DNA of 64,000 bases from Nereocystis luetkeana. Lineage: Eukaryota; Sar; Phaeophyceae; Laminariales; Laminariaceae. Under the pieces are notes generated by a model. It saw only the letters and a list, made by a program, of their open reading frames with translations. It was not told where the DNA came from and did not search any database. The position numbers and the translations under genes were made by a program. Shown one piece after another: positions 41,651-51,786 of this stretch. Location of the stretch: assembly GCA_031213475.1 (NCBI GenBank), contig JARUPZ010000003.1, forward strand, positions 13,459,580 through 13,523,579, given 5' to 3'. Within the stretch, counting starts at the first letter, position 1, and the number at the start of each line of letters is the position of its first letter.

Positions 41651-44600
41651 TCACTTGGTGGACCCATTGTCCTTCGCGAAGACGCGGAACTTGTTGTGCT
41701 TCTCCTCCGCCCTCCGCTCGCCCTCTTCGATCTCCGACAGGTTGTCGGCGATCGCCCTCAGCAGCGGCTCTTCCTGCTGCTGCCCCACGAAGAACTTATC
41801 GATCGCGTCGAGGAACAGCTTGGCTGAAACGCAGCGCCAGCGCCGATCAGAGAAACGCGGCACAGCAGGTGAAGTGGTGGCAAGTCAGCGAAGAGGTGAT
41901 CTACGACAGAGGTAGCACATTTCCGCCAAAAAAAAATAATCTGAATGACGGGGGTCCTTAACCCCCAAATCGTCGGAATGCCAGCCTTGTTTCGACAGAT
42001 GGCGTGTTTTTTTATACCTGGGACATGGGATTGACCATCTAGATGCAATTTGATTTTCGCTGAAGTCAGTTTTCGGGTGAGGTATGGAGGTCCTTACGCG
42101 AGAGGAGCCTCAGAAAATTCAGGGCTAATGTCTATCGTAGAACGCCTCTGACACCAACAGTAGCAGACGGTGACAGTTACACAATTCAGTGCAGTTACAG
42201 TCCCCCAGTGCCGGCGTCCCCGGCGGCTTGGTAGGTGGTCCGCGTGCCTATCAAGATCAATTTCGAGGGTTCAGGTCGCACCGAGTGCACATGCTCGCAG
42301 GGACTTTTTCTTGCATGAAAGAAATTGATTAGCGGAAAGCGCGAGAGCGGGAGTTAGCTACATTCGATGAAAATCGACGAGCAGTGGGCATGCTGAATGA
42401 ACCCTATGCGCGACAAAAAATAAAGGCACGTACCGAGGGGGAGAAGGGACGACACCTGTGACCACGGTTTGCCCTGAAGATTCGCCGAGGGTAAAACCTC
42501 CTACAAGCTAGGCCGGAAAGTACAAGTGATGAAAAAAAAAAGAAAAAAAAAAAAGTGCCGCTGTGGCAGCGATACAGGGCAGTGGCATTAACAGTGATAC
42601 AACCGCAGGGACAGCAGTGACACAGTACAGCAGCAACAGTGGACACAGTGCAGGCACAGCGACGCGGTACAGCGAGTGACTCCGTAGAGCGACAAGCGAT
42701 ACAGCAGAGCAGCGACAGCGACACGGCATGCCCAGCGGATGTACCGACACCTTCAACCATCCTCTCGAGCCTAAGCCGAACGGTATACAAGCACGACCGT
42801 TCAACCATCTTCCCGAGAACCCAAACCAAGTGGGGTATACCAGCACCTCCAACCATCGTTATCAAGGGTAGAACCCAAGCGCAGGCCAAAGTGGCAAATT
42901 ATACAGCCAATTAATTGTCGCGCTCTAACAATCGACGACGGCGGCGGCTGCACCCCCCCCCCCCCCGAAGGGGATAAATAAATAAAAAAGCCTACCTGGT
43001 ATGTAATATTTCGAAAAATGTTGGAGGCGTCTCGATCAGGAGTAGGAACGGTGCTCCGTCCCGAAAGGGATGAATGGTCACGTGCAAGTGACTCAGGCAA
43101 GCAACGAATAATTACGCCCCCCCCTCCCCCCTGTCCCGGCATTGAAAGGATGCGAGGGTCTATGGTCATACGACTGCGGCCACGCATGATATCGAGTATA
43201 CCAACCCCCTCTCCCCCCTATATTATATATAGGTTGGGTTGGCGTCGGTTGGTAACGACTCTGTAAAACATGCCGCTCACTACGTGAGCTAGACAACCAG
43301 GGTACCGTTTTTTTTTTTTTTAAGGCGGTCGCCCACAACTGGTCGTCGAGTTAGATCATTTGTGCGAGGTAAAGAACCTTTACTCCGCACAAGGGAATCG
43401 ATCGTATCACGTATCAATAGTGTTCATGGTAAGGCACCCAAGAGGCAGTGACATAGTACGCCCATTGCTGCCTCTGGAAGTGGCTGCACCGGAAATTAAA
43501 TTAACTCATTAAGCTGCCATCCATATGCAAGTCCGCCTCACAAACGGTTCTTAGTAGGATGCAGCTCACCCTTCATGCGACTCGCCGGACACCTCACGGC
43601 GCTTCGCGCTTGGTGCAAGCAATGTCTGCCTGGTCGGTGAAAACCCGACATGCTCCGTCCCGGCATTGTAGTGTTGCGAGGGTCTATGGTCATACGACTA
43701 CGGCCATACATGAGATCGAGTACGTATCTCCTACCAGGGGTATCGAGTATAACCCCCCTCCCTCCCCCCTATAATATACCAGGTATATGGGTTGGCGTCG
43801 GTTGGCAACGACACTGTGAAACATGCCGCTCACTACGTGAGCTGGACAACCAGGGTACCGTTTTTTTTTTTTGGCGGTCGGTCGGTCACAGTTGGTGGTC
43901 GAGTTAGACCATTTGTGCGAGGCGAAAAACAAATACTCCGCACAAGGGGAATGATCGGAGCACGTAGTATTCATGGCAAGGCACCTGAGAGGCAGTTACA
44001 CAGTACTCCCATTGCTGTCTCTGGAAGTGGCTACACCGGAAAGCAAATTAACTCATTGAAGCAGCCAACATTATGCAAGTCCGCCTCACGAGCGGTTCCT
44101 AGTAGAATGCAGCTCACCCTTCAAGCGACTCGCCGGACACCTCACGGAGCTTTGCGCTTGGTGCAAGCCATATCTACCTGGTCGGTGAAAATCCGACATG
44201 CTCCGCCCCGGCATTGTAGGAATGCGAAGGTCTATGGTCATACGACTACAGCCATCATGCATGAGATCGAGTACATCTCTCCTATCGAGTACACCCCCCC
44301 CCCACCCCCGCCTCCGCCGCCCCGCCCAACACCCATCATACAGCCCCACACCTGTCCCTTTCGCCGCCCAAGCCCCCGCAACCGCCGGCAAGATGTGCTC
44401 GTCCCTCCACCGCTCCACCTCCTCCAGCTGCTCCAGCGTCAGCAGGGTCTGCAGCCTCCCCGTGGTCTGCATGCCGTTACCTCCCTTAGTCGCGCTCCAG
44501 ACGGCTAGCGTACCGCCGATACTCCCCAGGTCTCGAGGGTCGAGCACGAGCGCATTCGTGTGCCTCGTAAAAGCCTTTTTTCGCGAAGGCGGTGGCGTTG

Positions 44601-47600
44601 AGGGGGGGAGTGGGGACGGATTTAGGGTACGGGGGAGGGGCAGTGAAGGTGGGGCTAGGGGTGGTGCGGGTGGGGGGGGAGTGAAGATGAGGGTGGAGTT
44701 GGGGATGGGGGTTAAGGTGGGGGTGGGGGTCGAGGTAAGGGTGACCGTGGGCGTCCGGGCGGGCAAGGGGGTAGGCGGGAGTGAGGGTGAGGGTCGGGGT
44801 TAGGATGAGGGTGGGGGTGGGGGTGGGGGTGAGGAGTTGGGGGGTAAGGGTGGGGGTTGGGGTCGGGAGGGGGAGTGAGGGTGGGGGTAGGGGGTAAGGT
44901 GAGGGTGGGGGTGGGACGGAGGGTGGGGGTGGGGGGGGGGAGTGAGGAGGAGGGTAGAGCTGGGGGCGGGGGGTGGGGGTGAGGGTGGGGATAGGGATTG
45001 GGTTGGGGGGATGGGGTTAGGGCGGGGATGGGGCAAGGGTAGGGAGGTTGGGGGCAACAGCAAGACCAACGTGGCGGGGACATGGCCAGAGGGAGTTTTA
45101 GCGCCTACAAAAGCCAGCTTGTACTCAAGGTACATACATACGCACGGCGCAGAGCGGGAAAACAAAACGCGTGCCTCTGTACCCGGTGCGCCTCCAAGAC
45201 TTTCGTCCGGGGTGATCCACGGATGACAAGTGGGTGTAAGCGGTGCGATGTACACGCAAAGGGCAACGGACGGAGGCCGTCCTACTCTTGTGGGGAATGG
45301 GTCGCGGGCGGGGCCGTGCTTGGGAGGCAACAAGTACCACTTGTACCGCCCATTTATCCCACGTAGAACAGGGAAGACAGCCCCCCTGCTGTCGCCACAT
45401 CAGGAAGTCCTTGGCCAGCGCGCACCCCTTGCACAGGCAGCCCTTCGGTGTGTTCCTGTTAACCCCTTTAGAACCGCAGTCCCGTTTTGGGGACAAACTA
45501 CTTGAAGGTTGAGGGGTTTGTCCCCAAAACGGGACCGCGGTTCTGAAAGGGTTAAGCAACTCTTGAGCAACCCTTGCGTAACCCTTGGGTGCCGCAAAGA
45601 GCGCTGACTTCGTGCAGGGGGGCGACCGTCCTTCAGCGCTCGAATTTGCCATAGAAGGAAGGCTGCTGATGGTACCGAACACGACGGTGTCTTCCGAAAG
45701 CATCTATTATACCGTAGTCGAGAGCCCTCCGAGAAAGTAACGTACCTGGTACGACTTGAGTACCCTCACGGTTACCGAGAAAACGAGCAGCGCTGAAAAA
45801 CGATCACGTCCCTGTGTGGAGTCAACGCTCTTTCACGATAACCTTCGCGTAGCCCCTGAGTGTAATCCATGCGTAGCCCTTGCGAAACCCTTGCGTAGCC
45901 CCTGGGTAAGCGTCGGTAGACCTTGGCGAATCCTTGCGTACGTCTTGGGGTAAAAACGGACGCGTCGAGACGCGGCCAGAGCTAAGGCAACCCTGGCCAG
46001 CGCTACAGGTGCCGGCTCTCACCTGCGACTCGAGCACAAGCCCCTCAGCTGGCGCCAGCGGCACCCTAAGCTTGTAGGGCGTCTTCAGAGCGGCGTCCAC
46101 GAATCCCGGCATCAGGTCTCCCCTCGCCTCTCCGAGGGCGCCGCCAATCATGAGACGGATTTGGTTCTGCGAATGAACGACACAGCGACGGGAGAGAAAA
46201 TTCACCAAACATGTAGGGCATGCTCTACTCTCGCTTAGAACTCGTGCCGGTAAAAAATTTGCAACGATCGTCAACGGTGTGCGCTGGCGTACTAATGGCA
46301 CGAAAGAGAAAACAAGAGAGTTTTTTTTTCTCCCGGAGATTTTCGGCTTCGGGCCTCCGCTTTCCCCCACAGCGCAAAGAGGGAAGCCCCATATTGAAGG
46401 CGGCCGTGTAACACAGCAACTCGCTTTCGCTCGCAATGAAACTGGTCACAGCACACACAGTTTTGGGAACCAACTCCTTGGGAGTTAGAATTGGTACCAC
46501 TTTGGCGGTGGCGGCGGGGGGAGGGGGTTTGTGATGGTGCGTCTGATTTATGAGTTATTATAGAATAACCGTATCTATATTTGGATACGATCTTGTTACA
46601 TTATATCGTGTCTTCCAGTATACGTAGGGTCTCTATTCCAACGGATAGTCGCATCCGTAGGTAGAGTAGAACACCTGTGATCTGATTGGACCTGAGTCGT
46701 AGTGCGTACTACGGTAGACCAACCTGCATTGAAGCTGGGACACGTCATTACAGGCGGGGTATTTCAATGGGAAGTTGAGGTGGCATATCCTATACTTGCC
46801 AGTACATGGGAGCCGGTCATGCCAGAGAGCATGGCCCCCTCTCCACCCCCCCTCCCTTCCCGCTCTCTCAGCTTGATCCTCCAAGCTCTCCCGCAATTGA
46901 TATGAAAACATCTATCTTCACTGGACGCGTCCTGGTACTCGATCAATCACTAGACCAACCTGTTTGCCTTCTGTGGATCATCATCGCTGGCGCTCTTGCC
47001 CTCTCTTCACATCACAGGTTGACGAGGAGAGTGCCCCCGAATATTCTTCCTGCGAGAAAAGGCTTAATTTTATCTCTATCTACCTCAACCTCAATGTCGG
47101 TCAAGGTGTTAGTCTCAAATCGCAATCTCACTATCACTCTCAATCTCAAAGCTCACTCTCAATCTCAAAGCTCACTCTCAATCTCAAAGCTCACTCTCAA
47201 TCTCACTATCACTCTCAATCTCAAAGCTCACTCTCAAACTCAAAGCTCACTCTCAAACTCAAACTCACATAGACGAAGGCCTTCCCGCGGATGTCGATGC
47301 GAACGTACTCGTCCGGCACCTCCTGGCCCTCCCGAGTGTAGCTCACGATGCCTTCCAGCGCCTCGCACCGGTAGATGCTGCCACCGCGCCAGCAGCGATA
47401 TGGGATGAGCGACAAGCGATGAGCGACTAGCGACGAGTGAATAGCGACGAATACAGTCGGTGGCATAAAGTGTATCTATATGTACGGCAACACAACGCAC
47501 CGCACCTCGTTCTGAGCTCTCGGAGCAGAAGCACCTTCTCCGGTCCCTCCCCCTCCTTACTCGCCCCCGTACCCCCCTTCGCAGCAATCTCGTCCGCGTC

Positions 47601-50307
47601 CCCCCCCGCCACGGCCTCCACCACCGCCTCCCCCACCGGCTCCTCTATCGCCACCTCGGCGCCACCCACGGCGGGAATCGCCTCCGATGATTGAACTCCG
47701 TCGCCATCCTCTTCCCCTCCACCCACCCCCACCTCCATCTCCACCCCCTTCTCCTCCTCCGCCTCTAGCACTGCCTCCGTCGCCTGCTCCCCTCCCGCTT
47801 CCCCACCTCCCTCGGAGGAAGCTTCGGACTTTCCATACCAGGCGTCCTCTACCTTCCGGTCCGCCGCCGGTTTCTTCTTGTGCCTGTAACTCCGCCAGTC
47901 ATCCCTCTCGCGCTTCTCGCCAACCTCGCCGACACCGCCTCCCCCCGCCGATGAACCATCCCCTTCTTTCCCCGCCGCCGCATTGACGCCTGCCCTTCCT
48001 CCTCCCCCGCCCCCGGCTTTCTTGAGGTCGATGGAGGCCTGCACTCTCTTCCGGACCTCTTTTAGCTGTCGCCCTTTAGTGCTCGCGTAGTTGTGGAAGC
48101 TGTGGGTGCCCACGAAATGCTTCAAAAGGACGCGGAACTTTTCCAGCGTCTCGTCATTAGGGAGGAGCTCCTTAGGGAGGTAGTAGGTGTACTCTCTGTC
48201 CTCCAGGTTGAAGAAGGCGTCGGACCAACGCGGACACACGGTGGAGGCGATGGTTGGTTTTCGGGGGGGGGCGGGAGGGGGGTGGGAGCAGGGGGTTTCA
48301 AAATAATGATGCTTCGTACTGTAGAAGACCGCGGTTTGGTCCCTCGAGTGACCACCCCTTACTCAAAAATACATTTGAAGGCCGGAATAGGCTTCGACGA
48401 GCCCTCGAAGACCGGGCTCCTAAATTAAATATACCTCGTACGCATGTGAAAGCATCTTTGGTTGGAAGGGGGGGGGGAGGGGAGGGGTGTACGGGGAGGG
48501 CGGAGGGCGGTTGGAGTTTCTGCCTCGAGAAAAGGGGAGCTCGACATCCAACACAATAGATACGTAGTTGGGACAACCTTGTGCCTCGTTGTCTTGCATC
48601 ACCCACCTCAACGTGCACTCTTCTCGGCCGCGGAACGACTTGGGCACCTTGGACACGCTGAAGCACCGGATGTCGTCGGGCAGGTGGTCGTTGATGGTGT
48701 CCTTGCCGTACTGTGACATCCCGGCCGCCGTGAAGGTCTCCTGGGGGAAGAGCAACTTCGCCGAGGCCACCGTCTTGGACGCGTGCACCCCCTTGTCGGT
48801 GCGGCTTGTCCTGTGATGCAGGGGGGGGGGGGGGGGGGGTGCGTACTCAATTGTTGCTTGCCTTACTCATTCGACCATTGACCACTCATCCCTTTCTAGA
48901 CGGAGCACCGTTCCTACTCCTAACAGAAACACCTCCAACAATTGGGCGCTCACTACGTTGTTTCCATATATTACATAAATACTTTTTGCTAATGTTATCC
49001 CCTTCCCGTTTGGCCGTCTGTGGCGACCTATCGCCTAGGATAGCGATCGTTTTCTCGCTGCTATCTAGTGTATCAAACTCCTCCATGTCACATTCGGCTA
49101 TTTCCCTCATTCTTCTAACATCCCGTTCCTCCTTGTATATTTCACATTCTCCTATTAATACTATGTTGACTTCTACTCTTAAATGCTTTGCCACATGGGG
49201 CACATCTGTGCATCTACAAACAAAACGTTGGTGGTGGGGAAGGAGGCGGGGGGGTGCATAGTCATGCGTCGTCAAGATGATATTGGCTGTATGTTGCTGG
49301 CTGTATATACCAGAGTACCAGGTGTGTGTGTGCGTTCTTCGCATTAAACCGTTCTTTCTACCCGTCGACATCCAGCACAACCAGTGTCCGTGCCGATTCT
49401 TCAATCCTAGAAGAGATACAAGTTCTGTGGTCACCAGGTACCAGGTATTGGTTATCATACCTTAGGCACGCCCCGTTACCCGTTACGTAACCCTCCATGT
49501 TTCTCCAAATTGTCGGTTGCAGTACGTACGGTGTCATGTACCACGGCTCCTATTCATATACCTGGTATGCCACCTGACTGGGGACAGCCGACCCCATTCT
49601 GCTTCTGCTGCAGCTGCAGACTACTCGTACTCTGTATCAACGCTGTAGATCCTTGAAATCACACCTCTCGTGATCATACACAGCTTGAATCCTGTTGTTC
49701 CAACAGAGGTGCTCCTCCCCCTTTCATCAAGCTTTTCACCTGCTGCGCTTTCATTCGAGTATAGCGTCAGCGGTAGCAACGTGTTCAAACCGAGGAGCGA
49801 ACACACACCGAAACAAAGACAGGACGAGCAAAGGCAAGCTCACCTCCCCCAGCCGATCTTGGTCAGGTCCCCATAATTGCTGTCCGCGATAGCACCGGCC
49901 TTCCAAAGAGCAGTCTCTATCTCACCCTCCACCGTCCTCACCTCCTTGTCTGTGCTCTGCTGCCAACCGTGGAAAGCTGTCCCCACGTACCCAACCACGA
50001 TTGCCACTTTGCGCTTGGTCGGCTTGCTCAGCTCGTTCCCGTCCGCATCGAACACAGGTGCCGGCGGTGGCGCCGGCGGCAGAGCGGGGCCCACCATTGG
50101 TGCTCGCGCACCCGCCAAGGATGTGCTGAGACTGCGGTTCGGACGAGGCAAGAGCTGTTGGAATGCTGTCCAGGGAAGCCACCTCAAGGCAGACGCTCTT
50201 GTGAGCATGCACGAAGGCGGTGATGGAGTGAGGTAGCCCCGACAGCACCGGACCGCCAACAGCGTTGTAGTGGCGATTAAGCGGCAAGGACGGCGGCACA
50301 CGATCAT
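41651..50307 (-). CDS. PUS1: tRNA pseudouridine synthase, TruA/PUS1 family, 7 exons, complete
   Basis: Converts uridines in tRNA (and possibly other RNAs) to pseudouridine. Exons in transcription order: 49844-50307, 48607-48810, 47506-48195, 47269-47377, 46023-46166, 44352-44574, 41651-41823; phases agree throughout, giving 668 residues. ATG at 50307 starts an Arg-rich, acid-poor leader of about 75 residues, suggesting organellar import. Then VAIVVGYVGTAFHGWQQ, the catalytic GR-TSRTDKGVHA (Asp nucleophile, spanning the exon 1-2 join), CTLREYTYYLP, VGTHSFHNYAS, DIRGKAFVYNQIRLMIGGAL and a GLVLES segment follow in family order. An acidic, Gly/Glu-rich insertion of about 150 residues sits in exon 3. 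Introns hold 520-bp repeats, G-rich DNA and a TTAA MITE. The symbol is by family resemblance; a PUS1/PUS2-type paralogue is possible. Confidence 0.9.
41905..42150 (+). repeat. Dispersed repeat (~240 bp), copy 2
   Basis: Partner of 25095-25330 in the same orientation. It lies in the last intron of the pseudouridine synthase gene, directly 5' (plus coordinates) of the SINE-like element at 42221. Confidence 0.75.
42221..42555 (+). repeat. tRNA-derived SINE-like element, copy 2
   Basis: Matches 16136-16458 with A-box GGCTTGGTAGGTGG, B-box GGTTCAGGTCGCACC, the shared body (GCGAGAGCG...CGACGAGCAGTGGG) and an A-rich tail (about 42528-42554). It is in the antisense orientation within a pseudouridine synthase intron. 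Confidence 0.75.
43016..43131 (-). repeat. ~110-bp repeat ending in poly(C)
   Basis: In the plus direction, GGAACGGTGCTCCGTCCCGA, AAGGGATGAATGGTCA, CAGGCAAGCAACGAA, then a C run. It is the reverse complement of 48838-48948 and 61165-61272. All copies have the homopolymer at the same end. Confidence 0.8.
43226..44310 (+). repeat. Two full-length ~520-bp repeats in tandem (copies 3 and 4)
   Basis: Copy 3 (43226-43760) and copy 4 (43783-44310) lie head-to-tail, joined by a C-rich stretch and a TATA-like junction. A fragment of a third (43140-43215) precedes them. Copy 4 starts with TACCAGGTA (43777-43785). Copy 3 has TACCAGGGGTA near its end where the other copies read CCTATCGAG. They fill the last intron of the pseudouridine synthase gene up to exon 44352-44574. 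Confidence 0.88.
44600..45062 (+). repeat. G-rich (GGGT/GGGGTGA) purine tract
   Basis: About 460 bp of GGGGTGGGGGTGAGG-like sequence on the plus strand, with dense G triplets that could form G-quadruplexes. It is C-rich in the transcribed sense of the pseudouridine synthase gene. It acts as a long pyrimidine tract just before the acceptor of exon 44352-44574. Confidence 0.85.
45463..45551. mobile_element. TTAA-flanked hairpin MITE, intact copy
   Basis: 89 bp, TTAA at 45459-45462 and 45552-45555, in the intron between exons 46023-46166 and 44352-44574 of the pseudouridine synthase gene. Confidence 0.88.
47102..47268 (+). repeat. CTCAATCTCAAAG minisatellite ending at a splice donor
   Basis: About nine short units (CTCACTCTCAATCTCAAAG-like, 18-19 bp, plus 12-bp half units). 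On the minus strand the array begins exactly at the donor GTGAGT of exon 47269-47377, so the first unit supplies the donor sequence. Confidence 0.85.
48838..48948 (+). repeat. ~110-bp repeat preceded by a G run
   Basis: A G run at about 48821-48839, then TTGCTTGCCTTACTC, GACCATTGACCACTCATCCC and GGAGCACCGTTCCTACTCC. It lies in the first intron of the pseudouridine synthase gene, so that the C run (minus sense) abuts the acceptor of exon 48607-48810. Confidence 0.8.
49325..49440 (+). repeat. Dispersed repeat (~120 bp)
   Basis: Inverted partner of 39655-39775. It ends at CACCAGGTACCAGGTA, where the TACCAGGTA motif begins. Confidence 0.8.
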
Positions 50308-50552
50308 TCGAGGCTTGTCCGTGCGTGTGTGGTGATGGGTTCGTTCTGGTTATGTCCGCCAATTGCTGTCCACCAGCGACTGCAAACTGCAACAACAGAG
50401 CACGGACTGGTCATCCTGGTTCCCACGCAGTGAATATCTTAGAAAAAGCCCGCTTAAAGCATGCACTGAGAAATATGGAAACCCCCACACAGCATCATCA
50501 GCATCATCAAAAATGTTGTTGCCCTCAACGACGCAACAGAAGTGTGGGGGCC
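50308..50552. promoter_or_regulatory. Probable bidirectional promoter region
   Basis: Only 245 bp separate the start codons of the divergent pseudouridine synthase (-) and REEP-family (+) genes, so their promoters and 5' UTRs must share or overlap this interval. I see no clear TATA element and name no specific site. Confidence 0.5.
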
Positions 50553-51750
50553 ATGCCCAACTGGCTGGCTTCGGAGCTATGTATGGTAGTATCTTTTTCC
50601 CTGGGAGCATGGAAGGTGAGGCCAGGCCTGTGGTCGAGAATAGACTAAGATGCCGCCCGCCAGCCAACCATCAGCCCATGCCATCTTGATTTGATATTTC
50701 GAAACTTGTGCCGTTTGAGCGTTCTCTCAAATGTCTCTCGTCTCTCGTATTCTCCACTTCAGACTTCGCTCGCTGCCCCCTCGCATGATGTTTTTGCTCT
50801 CTGCACGTAGACGTTCAAGGTGCTCAAGCACAGCGGGACAGACTACAACCTCCTCAAAACGTGGTGCCTGCTGGGCCTTCTGCGCGTCTTCGAGGAGTAT
50901 TTTGAGGCGAGAAACCCCCACCAACAACCTTGGCTGCTGTTGAGACCTGTCGGTCTATTTTCCCTCATCTACGTAACCTTTGGCGGAGCAGCAGCAGTTA
51001 TCCTATTGTCTCCTTATTTTCAGGTTATTGTCGATTCCCGAGCCCAATACGCACCCATGACAGCTGCCAGGTACAGCATGCATGCTGCTGCTGTTTGCCA
51101 CAATATCGCACGTGGTGCTGCCAGACAGTCGGCACTCGAGAGTTGTAGAAGCGAGCAAACGCAGTCGCCCGGCCTGCGGCATGGCACGCATTACCTGCGC
51201 TCGAATTTCAAGAAGTTCATCTAATTATTAGGTTCGTAGTATATTATTATTAATATTAGTAGCGCGAACAGCAAGATGTCAGATATTCTTGCAGCACGCG
51301 AATATCCTCTGCTTTACCTGGTAGGTTACACCAGGTACGATTACGTATTGGGGTGCGTATGTAGTGTGGTACCTGGTTAATGAAGTGTGGAACTACGTAC
51401 CGGTGTAAAATATCGCCAGCACGAGTAGACGACTGCTCTATCTCGTCGTATTATACCTGGTAGTCTACACGAGTACCAGGTACATAACGACTGGTACGCT
51501 CGAAATCTACAGCAGCAGTAATTTGCGCCCCAAATCTACAGTAGTAAACTGCTAATAGTCGCCGCCCGTCAAACGATGGAAAATACACGATGCGCTTCCG
51601 TTCCCGCCACCGCGTTCTGGTGACCAGCCGCTGATTACGCTGCATTTCCTACTATTAATACTGCTGTAATAAATTTCACTTCCAAATACGTGTAACACAA
51701 CAAAAAATCAAAGAAGATTCTAGACCCGTTGACAGCAGCAGCCTGCACAA

Positions 51751-51786
<36 letters not shown>

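Noticed and set aside
44086..45333. Pro-rich minus-strand frames near 44.7-45.3 kb
   Set aside because: They arise from the G-rich tract. Only 44352-44574 within the region is a phase-consistent exon.
50363..50689. Alternative first exon of the REEP-family gene (MLLPSTTQQKC... frame)
   Set aside because: It reaches the GTGAGG donor in the wrong phase for exon 2. The overlapping MPNWLASEL frame is in phase and matches the family start.
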